This document shows positions 1-6,894 of a DNA stretch of 64,000 nucleotides, in pieces. How positions within the stretch are numbered: the first letter of the stretch is position 1; each line of letters opens with the position of its first letter. The notes beneath the pieces are model-generated. The model saw only the letters and a program-made list of their open reading frames with translations, was not told the DNA's origin and did no database searches. The DNA is from an uncultured Bacteroidales bacterium (lineage in GTDB: Bacteria; Bacteroidota; Bacteroidia; Bacteroidales; Bacteroidaceae). A program made the translations under genes and the position numbers. The stretch lies in the NCBI GenBank assembly GCA_902802265.1, contig CADCLN010000011.1, positions 1-64,000 on the forward strand, read 5' to 3'.

Positions 1-1
1 T

Positions 2-1720
2 GCAGCCATCCTTCTTTGCTGCACAATGGCTGTTCTGACCAGCTGTAAGAGTAAACCAACTGCCGACCTCGTGGTCTATGGCAAGATTTTCACTTCCGAT
101 AACAATCAGATTGTTGAAGCCTTCGCTGTGAAGGATGGTAAGTACATCTATGTTGGCGACAAGGCTGGAGCCGAGGTCTTTATTGAGGAAGGTAAGACCG
201 AGGTCATCGATTACACTGGCAAGGGACTCGTGATGCCCGGCTGCGGCAATGGTCACGCCCACTACGCTTCAGGCTTTGCCATTCAGACAGTAGGAACGAT
301 GGTTAGTCCAAAAGACGATGCGAATAAGTTCCTGACGGAAATTCTTCCTGCTGCAGTCAAGAAGGCTAGGGACTCAGGTGCCAAGGCTATCTTTGGCTTC
401 GGCTGGAACATGATGACCTTCCAGAAAAACATGCCTACCCGCCAGCAACTGGATGCTGTATGCAGCGACATACCTATCTATTTTGCCGACGATGAAGCCC
501 ACAAAGGGTTGGCGAACAGCATCCTGTTGGTCAAGGCCGGCATTATGAAGGAAGACGGTACACCGCTCAAGAGAGAGATACGTGGGAGTGTGATTCAAAT
601 AGGTTCCGACGGTACGCCCACAGGCTTCCTGAAAGAGCAGGAAGGCACCTACACACGCTCCTTCTTGGACAACGAGAACCTCTTCTCCGTTGACATCGCA
701 TCGGCAAATATGGCTGAAATCGAAAAATTGTTGCTGTCGGAGGGCTATACGATGTATCAGGACGGCTGGTCATCCTATTTCTACAACTCCAGTCTCTATC
801 AGGCAGCCCAGCAGCGTGACCAGGCTGGTGACATGCATTTTGTGTTGGGATTGTGCTACGAGATTGAGAGTTGGATGGATGTGGATGAGGCTATGGCGAA
901 GGCAAGTGACGTTCAGAAGTTTGCTTCTACTCATGTAAAACCCAACTGGATAAAACTCTTTATGGACGGTACGGTGGAAAGCGGCACAGGATTTGTAGAG
1001 CCATTGTATCCCGACGGGCATCAGGGCAGCGAAAACTGGTCGGAAGAGGAAGTGACAGACATCACGCGCAAGGCAAACGCAAAGGGCCTGACCATGCACA
1101 TACATGCCATGGGCAACAAGGGCGTCAATCGCGTTGTCAATGCCTACATCAATGGTGGAAAGGATGAGATGCGCAATACGCTGGTACATGTGTATGGTGT
1201 CAATCCTGAGGATTACAAGCGTATGGCAGACCATAACATATATGTCACCTCAGGTATGCTCTGGCATCATCGCAGCACGGAACTGCGAGACGAACTGAAT
1301 CGCACGCTGCCTGAAGGTATGAAGGACAAGGGCTTCCCCCTGAAATCATTCTTCGACCACGGTGTCAATGTGTCTTCACACTCAGACTTCCCTGCATCGA
1401 CCGGCAGTCCTGACGATCCCTTCGGCATCATGGAGATTACAGTCACGGGTCTCTATCACGCCGAAGAAGGGCAGCCTTGGTGGACGGAAGAGCTGCTGAC
1501 CCGCGAACAGGCCCTTACGGCTCTTACCATTAATGTGGCCAAGCAGATGTTCATCGAGAATGAGCGCGGCAGCATCAGCACCGGCAAGTATGCTGACTTC
1601 CTGCTTGTCAACAAGGATGTGCTCACCTGTCCGGCGAATGAGATTCACACGGCCAAGCCGGCTGCTACCTACTTCGAAGGCAAGAAGGTGTTTGAAAGGG
1701 AATCACCAAATCAAAAATAA
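2..1720 (+). CDS. Amidohydrolase family lipoprotein (YtcJ/LAF3-like), 5' end cut by window
   Basis: A metal-dependent amidohydrolase of the YtcJ-like amidohydrolase_3 type; the substrate cannot be told from sequence. The frame is open to the left edge: before the ATG at 26 it reads AAILLCCT, so that ATG lies inside a signal peptide and the true start is outside the window. A lipobox (LTSC) follows, so the protein should be a lipid-anchored envelope enzyme. Visible signatures are the HxH metal motif in GNGHAHY (about residue 78), the WIKLFMDGTVESGTG strand, the later histidines in TMHIHAMGNKG and the SSHSDFPAST aspartate near the C-terminus. About 570 residues are visible, usual for the family. 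The upstream neighbour is not visible; a strong promoter begins just after its stop. Confidence 0.85.
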   Translation, partial: AAILLCCTMAVLTSCKSKPTADLVVYGKIFTSDNNQIVEAFAVKDGKYIYVGDKAGAEVFIEEGKTEVIDYTGKGLVMPGCGNGHAHYASGFAIQTVGTMVSPKDDANKFLTEILPAAVKKARDSGAKAIFGFGWNMMTFQKNMPTRQQLDAVCSDIPIYFADDEAHKGLANSILLVKAGIMKEDGTPLKREIRGSVIQIGSDGTPTGFLKEQEGTYTRSFLDNENLFSVDIASANMAEIEKLLLSEGYTMYQDGWSSYFYNSSLYQAAQQRDQAGDMHFVLGLCYEIESWMDVDEAMAKASDVQKFASTHVKPNWIKLFMDGTVESGTGFVEPLYPDGHQGSENWSEEEVTDITRKANAKGLTMHIHAMGNKGVNRVVNAYINGGKDEMRNTLVHVYGVNPEDYKRMADHNIYVTSGMLWHHRSTELRDELNRTLPEGMKDKGFPLKSFFDHGVNVSSHSDFPASTGSPDDPFGIMEITVTGLYHAEEGQPWWTEELLTREQALTALTINVAKQMFIENERGSISTGKYADFLLVNKDVLTCPANEIHTAKPAATYFEGKKVFERESPNQK

Positions 1721-1743
1721 ATCGAAAACACAATAGGGACTCT

Positions 1744-1774
1744 TTTGTGTCCCAAGATAATTGTGTTACCTTTG
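1744..1774 (+). promoter_or_regulatory. Consensus Bacteroidales promoter for the small lipoprotein gene
   Basis: TTTG at 1744-1747 and TACCTTTG at 1767-1774 are 19 bp apart, matching the established Bacteroides primary promoter (TTTG, 19-21 bp, TAnnTTTG). It lies right after the amidohydrolase stop and about 190 bp before the next start, implying a long 5' untranslated region. Confidence 0.7.
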
Positions 1775-1960
1775 TATTCCTCACGGGTACATTCATGGGT
1801 GTATAGACCCCAGGCATGATATAGAAAACTGCTGTTCATACTTGTACATTTTGTACATTTGTTTGTGGTTATTCAAATATACAAAATTTACAGCGGTTTT
1901 CTTCTTCTATAGTATCACTTTATCACTCGAAATGTCGGATGAACCTAAAATAATCTCATT

Positions 1961-2311
1961 ATGAAAAAATCATTATTTTTATGTTTTTCCATCCTCTGCT
2001 GCACCCTTCTATTTATTTCTTGTAATAAAGAAGAAGACAGTAATAAAGAGGAAGACAGGGACAGAATGTGTCTTACCAATAAAACACAAAAGGATTGGTA
2101 TAATGCAACTGTTATTTTTACAAATGCAGAAAACACTGTTACTGGCAGCGAAGATATTGGTACGTTAGAAAATGGCAGTTACCTATACATAAATTACAAA
2201 AAGATCTATTCCCTTTTTTATGTAAAATTTTACGATAAGAATAATGTACTACACCAATCTGAAAAATATTATACAAATCCATATGTGGATGTCAAATCCC
2301 TTATAAATTAG
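1961..2311 (+). CDS. Small lipoprotein of unknown function
   Basis: 116 residues, not recognised as a named family. The first 21 residues form a lipoprotein signal peptide (MKKSLFLC followed by a hydrophobic core) ending in the lipobox LFISC, followed by an acidic linker (NKEEDSNKEEDRD). The rest is rich in Asn, Tyr and Lys, with alternating polar/aromatic stretches suggestive of a small beta domain. It is clearly richer in AT than its neighbours, which hints at horizontal origin or weak codon selection. It has its own consensus promoter upstream and a Rho-independent terminator directly downstream, so it is a single-gene unit. The start was chosen because the signal peptide begins exactly there. 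Confidence 0.7.
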   Translation: MKKSLFLCFSILCCTLLFISCNKEEDSNKEEDRDRMCLTNKTQKDWYNATVIFTNAENTVTGSEDIGTLENGSYLYINYKKIYSLFYVKFYDKNNVLHQSEKYYTNPYVDVKSLIN

Positions 2312-2329
2312 AAAATGGTAAACATTGAC

Positions 2330-2362
2330 ACAGGGCAGGAAACTCCTACCCTGTTCTTTTTT
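2330..2362 (+). terminator. Rho-independent terminator
   Basis: ACAGGG (2330-2335) pairs with CCCTGT (2349-2354), extended inward by AGG/CCT past one mismatch, and is followed by a T-rich run (TCTTTTTT). It sits about 20 bp after the small lipoprotein stop. Confidence 0.75.
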
Positions 2363-2630
2363 CTGCCAAGTAAAACATCAAGACGGGAAATCAATGCCGA
2401 GAATATCGGAGTGGTTTCCCGTTTTGCATCTTCATTATTTCCCGTTCCAGCAAACATTCACAGGGATTTTTAGAAACAATAAGAAAAAGGGCGAATTTCG
2501 TGAATCAAGCAAATGAATTCCTGTCCAATCCCTGCGGAACGTCAGAACAGACTTGTCTTAAACTGTTTAACTCACAAAATTCGCCCCCAATTTCCATCTC
2601 GTCAAACGGTGTGAATTTCCTGGTGTTTCA

Positions 2631-2669
2631 TTTCCTAAATTTCCAACTTTTTTTAGGAAATTTAGGAAA
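2631..2669. repeat. Perfect 14-bp inverted repeat
   Basis: TTTCCTAAATTTCC (2631-2644) is the exact reverse complement of 2656-2669, with an 11-nt T-rich loop. It belongs to a cluster of TTTCCT words upstream of the RepA-like gene. Confidence 0.8.
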
Positions 2670-2674
2670 AATCA

Positions 2675-2706
2675 TTTCCAAGTGTTTCCTAGGAAATACT
2701 TGGAAA
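2675..2706. repeat. 32-bp near-perfect palindrome
   Basis: The sequence is symmetric about 2690/2691, with core TTTCCTAGGAAA and outer arms TTTCCAAGT / ACTTGGAAA. Only one base pair (2684/2697) breaks the symmetry. It has no loop, so it is more likely a protein-binding site or cruciform than a transcription terminator. Confidence 0.8.
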
Positions 2707-2772
2707 CGCTATGTGTCACCACCTTTTGAAAAAGTTTTGCGACCTTTGTACCGTCAAACCAACGCAAAGGCA

Positions 2773-2828
2773 GCTAACCCAAGCCGGCGCGGAGGGGCGA
2801 CCGGCGCAGCGGCTCTGTGAGGGTTAGC
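2773..2828 (+). promoter_or_regulatory. Structured leader upstream of the RepA-like gene
   Basis: An outer stem GCTAACCC (2773-2780) / GGGTTAGC (2821-2828) encloses an inner stem AGCCG+GCGC (2782-2790) / GCGC (2804-2807)+CGGCT (2810-2814) with a two-base bulge. It ends 27 bp before the start codon at 2856, so it would lie in the 5' leader and could control translation or transcription of the replication genes. Confidence 0.55.
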
Positions 2829-2855
2829 AGGTAGAAGGCGCGCTGCCGTTTTAAA

Positions 2856-4025
2856 ATGAATAATAAGAATAATAGTTTTTCCACAGCATTGCCTGTGGAG
2901 GTGCAGACTGCCGAGCAGATGGCAGAACTCATCGAGGCTTCGGAGACGATGCCGACGGAACAGGAGGCGGCACAGGCGGCTTTCATGAAGGAGGTGATGG
3001 CCAGGCGGCTGAGCCTCGAAACACCCTACCCGCCGGAGGAATGTCTGCTTTCGATTGATGGCATCCCATTCTTTGCCAGAGGCGACATCAACGCGCTGAA
3101 AGCGAAGCAGAAGCAGGGTAAGACAACAGCCCTGAGCATCATGGTGGCAGCCATGCTCTGCGGACAGTGGGGACGGCTGAAGTCCCTGTATGAGAAGGGC
3201 AAAATTGTCTTCATCGACACGGAGCAGAAACCGCAGGACTCGCAGATGGTCTATCGCCGCATGGTGAAGATGGCAGGGATGCCCGAACTGGACGATTACG
3301 ACCGCCTGCAGGTCTATACGTTGCGCACGATGGACACAGACCAGATGTTGCAAGCCACCAAGTGCATCATTGAGCAGGAGCGTCCCGATGTGGTCATCAT
3401 CGATGGTATTGTTGACTTCATCCATAACTTTAACGAAGTGGAGGAAAGTCAACAGATTATCAAGGAACTATCCATAATGGCTTCGGGCAGTGATGGTGGT
3501 CGGAACGTTTGCATCGTAGCTGTGCTTCACGAGAACAAAGCTAACGACGACAAAAACATGCGTGGCCACTTGGGAACGTTGCTCTCCCAAAAGGCAAGCA
3601 TCGTGCTGGAGTGTGTGAAGCATAGCGATGTGTTCACGGTGCGATGCAGCGACAGCCGCCATGCGCCGGTGCCGGAGTGGTCGTTTCAGTATGACCGCGA
3701 GGGGCGCGTGGTGGATGCGGACCAGCTGCGGACGGAGCGTCTGGAGGCTGAGCGGGAAATCAGGCAGCAGCGGAACGAGCAGCGGCAGCGGGAGCTGAAG
3801 GACGAAAAGGTGGAGAAACTGCTGGACATCATCAAGCGTGCCGGAGGGCGCATATTGCGCAGCGAACTCAGGGACAAGTACATGAAAGCCATGCAGGTAA
3901 AGAAGACTGCCGCCAACAACCTCATCAAGGATCTGAAAGGGACGATGATTTTCCAATGTGGTGAGTTCATCACAACTGAACGGCCACTGGACGGACAGCT
4001 ATCGTTTGAGCAATCAGACGATTAG
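2856..4025 (+). CDS. RepA-like AAA ATPase (AAA_25 type) of a replication/mobile module
   Basis: 389 residues, resembling the RecA/RepA-like AAA_25 ATPases found on Bacteroidales mobile elements and plasmids, which act as hexameric replicative helicases. Visible features are a Walker A-like loop KQKQGKTTA (about residues 86-94; its first glycine is replaced, so it is degenerate), the strand IVFIDTEQKP, Walker B in PDVVIIDG (about 190), and a KANDDKNMRGHLGTLL sensor-like segment. The C-terminal 70 residues (from EKLLDIIKRAGG) look like a winged-helix DNA-binding domain. A charged, Arg/Glu-rich linker lies between. It is followed after 171 bp by a zinc-ribbon/Toprim protein, the usual partner. 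No integrase or relaxase lies near, so the pair is either a remnant or part of a larger element cut down to its replication genes. Confidence 0.75.
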   Translation: MNNKNNSFSTALPVEVQTAEQMAELIEASETMPTEQEAAQAAFMKEVMARRLSLETPYPPEECLLSIDGIPFFARGDINALKAKQKQGKTTALSIMVAAMLCGQWGRLKSLYEKGKIVFIDTEQKPQDSQMVYRRMVKMAGMPELDDYDRLQVYTLRTMDTDQMLQATKCIIEQERPDVVIIDGIVDFIHNFNEVEESQQIIKELSIMASGSDGGRNVCIVAVLHENKANDDKNMRGHLGTLLSQKASIVLECVKHSDVFTVRCSDSRHAPVPEWSFQYDREGRVVDADQLRTERLEAEREIRQQRNEQRQRELKDEKVEKLLDIIKRAGGRILRSELRDKYMKAMQVKKTAANNLIKDLKGTMIFQCGEFITTERPLDGQLSFEQSDD

Positions 4026-4053
4026 TCAGCATTCGGGAAATGATTTGGACCAT

Positions 4054-4103
4054 GAACGCACGACCGCCTCGCACATATAGGTGGTGCGAGCGGTCGGGCG
4101 TTC
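4054..4103 (+). promoter_or_regulatory. Long hairpin between the ATPase and primase-like genes
   Basis: Stem segments GAACGC/GCGTTC, CGACCG/CGGTCG and CTCGCAC/GTGCGAG stack almost without interruption around a short loop, about 19 base pairs in all. No T-tract follows, so it is more likely an attenuator, RNA-processing site or protein-binding RNA than a terminator. Confidence 0.6.
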
Positions 4104-4115
4104 AGTCTATAATCC

Positions 4116-4144
4116 CCCACACACGGGTTTACCGCTGGTGTGGG
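4116..4144 (+). promoter_or_regulatory. Second hairpin upstream of the primase-like gene
   Basis: CCCACAC (4116-4122) pairs with GTGTGGG (4138-4144), with an inner CGG/CCG pair. It lies about 50 bp upstream of the next start codon, right after the long hairpin. Confidence 0.5.
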
Positions 4145-4196
4145 CTTCAGAATAACAAGAAAACAAAAAACAAAAAAACAAACAGATTGATTCACT

Positions 4197-5114
4197 ATGA
4201 GATACAAACTTGAGAAATACAGGACAAGGGCTTCGCGGCACACTTGTCCTAAGTGCGGCAGGAAGTTCTGCTTCACTTACTATGTTGACACGGAAACGGG
4301 AAAGCCGTTGGACAGGACGTGCGGGAAGTGCGACCACGTGAATAGCTGCGGTTACCACCTGCCGCCACGGGAGTTTCTGGGAAGGAACGGGCGCCGAGAG
4401 GTGTTGGAAAGCGTGCACCGAGAGCGGCGCGAGGAGCCTGCTACGCTGACGATGCACCTGCCAGCGAACCTGCCGGAGCTGTGCATGGGCGAGGAGACGC
4501 TGTTCCACAGCTGGCTGCTGAGGCAGTTCCCGACGGAAACGGTGCGGCGCGTGTGCCAGCTCTACCGGCTGGGGGAATGGCGTGACCACCGCGTGGTGTT
4601 CTGGCAGATTGACCAGCGGGGAAAGGTGCACGACGGGAAGGTGATGGACTACCTGCCCAACGGGCACCGCAATCCGGAGCGACCCCCCTCGTGGGTAAGC
4701 GCGGAACTGAGGCGCGAGGGGAAGATGCCTGCGGAGGCGGTGACGGAGAAGTGCCTGTTTGGAGAGCACCTCATCGCGGCAGCCACACAGCAGGATGCAC
4801 TCGTCTGCATCGTGGAGAGCGAGAAGTCTGCCGTCTATTGCGCCTGCCGCTTCCCCCAGTTCATCTGGATGGCTACAGGCGGGTGTAAGGCTCTGAACGC
4901 AAAGGTGCTACGTCCACTGAAAGGGAGGCGCATCGCGTTCTTTCCCGACAGCGGCATGTATGCAGAATGGGCAAGGGTTCTGCAGTCCACGAATGGGTTA
5001 AAGTATTTGTTGCACAATTTCGATTATCTTCCTAAAAATGCAGACATTGTAGATGTGCTTTCGGAAGAATTGGCGTGCGCAGAAAATGCAGAAAAGCCTG
5101 AACATTCCGAGTAA
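4197..5114 (+). CDS. Zinc-ribbon and Toprim-like protein (DUF6371-like), probable primase partner
   Basis: 305 residues. The N-terminus carries a zinc-ribbon pattern, with CPKCGRKFCF (about residues 18-27) and CGKCDHVNSCGYH (about 42-54), as in primase-like proteins of Bacteroidales mobile elements. The middle (LFHSWLLRQF, VFWQIDQRGKVHDGKVMDY) resembles the part preceding the Toprim fold. A Toprim-like segment follows: VCIVESEKSAV (catalytic Glu), WMATGGCKAL and GRRIAFFPDSG (acidic residue). Together these suggest DNA binding and primer or phosphotransfer activity in replication of a mobile element. It follows the RepA-like ATPase, separated by two hairpins. The call is by motif and context; exact activity is unproven. 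Confidence 0.65.
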   Translation: MRYKLEKYRTRASRHTCPKCGRKFCFTYYVDTETGKPLDRTCGKCDHVNSCGYHLPPREFLGRNGRREVLESVHRERREEPATLTMHLPANLPELCMGEETLFHSWLLRQFPTETVRRVCQLYRLGEWRDHRVVFWQIDQRGKVHDGKVMDYLPNGHRNPERPPSWVSAELRREGKMPAEAVTEKCLFGEHLIAAATQQDALVCIVESEKSAVYCACRFPQFIWMATGGCKALNAKVLRPLKGRRIAFFPDSGMYAEWARVLQSTNGLKYLLHNFDYLPKNADIVDVLSEELACAENAEKPEHSE

Positions 5115-5448
5115 TGGGGATGCGATGAAACTCCAGCGGCATAGTTCTCTCGCACTGGTGGGAGAACTATGCCACAGCAGTAGCATAACTATGCCGCGGC
5201 AGCAGCGATGCAGTGCCACCCCAGCAGCAGAACTGTGCTACGGAAGTGGCAATGCAGCCCTGCGGAGCGGAGAGAAGGAGGCGGATTTCGCATTAAATAA
5301 TGTTAAAGAGGGGGCAGTTATGCCCTGTGGTGTGTGTGGAGGGCACACTTTATGTTTTACAACATGTTTTTAAGGGGTAAAATGCGACGGAAGAAGAGTA
5401 ACTTTGCCACAAGTTTTAAAACTAACTCTTTTCTAACCATTTTCATTT
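5115..5448. other. Intergenic region with a 22-nt word array and a possible galM promoter
   Basis: No gene is supported in these 334 bp. The first half (5138-5260) is an array of 13-nt palindromic words (see repeat entry). Position 5399-5406 reads TAACTTTG, a match to the -7 element TAnnTTTG, but no TTTG lies 19-21 bp upstream, so it is at best a partial promoter for galM. A 12-bp palindrome AGTTTTAAAACT follows near 5412. Confidence 0.5.
5138..5260. repeat. Intergenic array of 13-nt palindromic words, 22-nt period (locus 1)
   Basis: It opens with a perfect hairpin, GGCATAGTTCTC (5138-5149) against GAGAACTATGCC (5162-5173). Then come GCATAACTATGCC, GCGATGCAGTGCC, GCAGAACTGTGCT and GCAATGCAGCCC, each separated by a 9-nt spacer such as GCGGCAGCA. 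The same words recur near 19.2, 37.7 and 40.8 kb. Confidence 0.75.
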
Positions 5449-6684
5449 ATGAAAAATTTCAAGAACCTTATGTGGGGAGGTGCTGCCAGTGTAGCGCTCC
5501 TCTGTGCGTGCGGTGGACAGCAGCCTGCCGCCCAGCCCGAACTGACCAAGTCGGGTTTGAATCCTGCTGATTTTGACACGACTATCGCCGTGGCATACGA
5601 TTATGAGGCAAGAAAATTCGTGCCGGACACGGTGAACCAGAAGCCTGTGAAGCTGTACACGCTGACCAACAAGAACGGCATGGAGGTGTGCATCACGAAT
5701 TTCGGCGGTCGCATCGTGAGCATCATGGTGCCCAACCGCGAGGGCGAACTGGTGGACGTTTGCTGCGGTTTCGACAAGGTGGAGAACTATTTCCCCTGGA
5801 ACTTCGAGACGGACTTTGGCTGCTCTGTGGGCCGCTATGCCAACCGCATCGACCAGGCCCGCTTCACCCTGCCTGGACAGGACGAGCCTGTGCAGCTGGA
5901 CAAGAACAACAACGGCATCCATTCGCTGCATGGCGGATACACCGGATGGCAGTATCAGGTGTATGACGTGGCAGACGCTACGGACGAGAGCATCACGCTG
6001 AAGATGGTTTCGCCTGCGGGCGACAACAAGTTCCCTGGCAATGTGGAGGCTACGGTTAACTTCACGCTGACGGAGGACAATGCCATCGTCATCAACTACG
6101 ATGCCACGACGGATGCTGTGACTCCGTTCAACATGACGAACCACACGTATTTCAACCTGTCGGGCGACCTGAATCAGACCATCGACGAGTCTGTGCTTCA
6201 GGTGAATGCAGATTACTACACGCCTGCCGACGCCACTTACATGCCTACGGGAGCTGTGAAGGCCGTGGAGGGCACAGTGTTTGACTTCCGCGCTCCGAAG
6301 GCCATCGGCACTCATTTCCAGGACGGCGACGCTGAAATCCTGGCTGCCGGCGGTGGCTACGACCACAACTGGGTGCTGAACACGAAGTGCAACGAGGCTG
6401 AGGTTTGCGCCACCATGACCGACCCCCGCAGCGGCATCAAGCTGGAGATGTACACCAACGAACCTGGCGTGCAGTGCTACACGGCTAATTTCCAAGACGG
6501 TACTCGTCCTGGCAAGAACGGCATCATGTATCAGAAGCATTGTGCCATCTGCCTGGAGAGCCAGAAGTTCCCCGACAGCCCCAATAAGTACAAGATGATT
6601 GGCTGGGAACTGAGCGACCCGTACATCACGCCCGAAAAGCCCTATCACAGCTATTGCAAGTATGCCTTCTCCGTGGAGGAATAA
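5449..6684 (+). CDS. galM: Aldose 1-epimerase (galactose mutarotase), lipoprotein
   Basis: 411 residues. Interconverts alpha and beta anomers of aldoses before uptake or phosphorylation. A lipoprotein signal peptide ends in the lipobox LCAC (Cys about residue 23), so it acts in the periplasm. Family motifs are visible: NRIDQARFTL (about 140), GIHSLHGG with the conserved His (about 160), FNMTNHTYFNLSG (about 228), YDHNWVLN (about 307) and the catalytic Glu region in CLESQKFPDSPN (about 368). It heads the arabinose cluster, next to a sugar symporter, as in other Bacteroides ara loci. The length fits the family plus the extra N-terminus. Start chosen because the signal peptide begins there. Confidence 0.9.
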   Translation: MKNFKNLMWGGAASVALLCACGGQQPAAQPELTKSGLNPADFDTTIAVAYDYEARKFVPDTVNQKPVKLYTLTNKNGMEVCITNFGGRIVSIMVPNREGELVDVCCGFDKVENYFPWNFETDFGCSVGRYANRIDQARFTLPGQDEPVQLDKNNNGIHSLHGGYTGWQYQVYDVADATDESITLKMVSPAGDNKFPGNVEATVNFTLTEDNAIVINYDATTDAVTPFNMTNHTYFNLSGDLNQTIDESVLQVNADYYTPADATYMPTGAVKAVEGTVFDFRAPKAIGTHFQDGDAEILAAGGGYDHNWVLNTKCNEAEVCATMTDPRSGIKLEMYTNEPGVQCYTANFQDGTRPGKNGIMYQKHCAICLESQKFPDSPNKYKMIGWELSDPYITPEKPYHSYCKYAFSVEE

Positions 6685-6685
6685 C

Positions 6686-6850
6686 ATCCCGCTAATGATG
6701 GGGAATAACATCTCGCTCATTATGAGAAATCAATACCGCCAATTATGAAAAAAATTATTTATCCAAATTTGCGGAATAATTTGCCCCAATTTGCGGAATA
6801 CTCCCCCCCAATTTGCGGAATGATACCCCCCCAATTTGCGAAAAAGAAAG
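6686..6850. repeat. Head-to-head repeat array CCGCWAATT (copy 1)
   Basis: The left part has units of the form CCGCTAATTATG, diverged here to GCTAATGATG and CGCTCATTATG. The right part has the same unit inverted (CCAATTTGCGG, four to five copies) on a 20-24 nt period. The final 100 bp are nearly identical to the array at 9374-9580. It fills the gap between galM and the SSS transporter gene. Confidence 0.75.
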
Positions 6851-6894
6851 AAACCATTAACTTTAATAACAAAAACAACTAAAAAAACAATTTT

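Larger units (their letters stand above)
2363..2855 (+). other. Non-coding region with palindromes, candidate origin/control region
   Basis: No convincing gene in these 490 bp. The short open frames here have no recognisable protein features. The stretch 2611-2710 is dense in TTTCCT/AGGAAA words arranged as nested palindromes (listed separately), and 2773-2828 folds into a GC-rich two-stem structure just upstream of the RepA-like gene. Such a layout upstream of a replication ATPase is compatible with an origin or autoregulatory operator; this is inference. Confidence 0.5.

Noticed and set aside
1761..1964. 67-residue open frame after the amidohydrolase gene
   Set aside because: Starts inside the promoter region and has no signal or domain pattern.
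2330..2362. Possible riboswitch or attenuator
   Set aside because: Simple stem with T-tract right after a stop codon is adequately explained as a terminator.
2500..2820. 106-residue open frame before the RepA-like gene
   Set aside because: It runs through the palindromes and the GC-rich leader; no recognisable protein features.
5443..6720. 425-residue minus-strand frame over galM
   Set aside because: Antisense to a gene with clear mutarotase motifs; low-complexity His/Val-rich translation.
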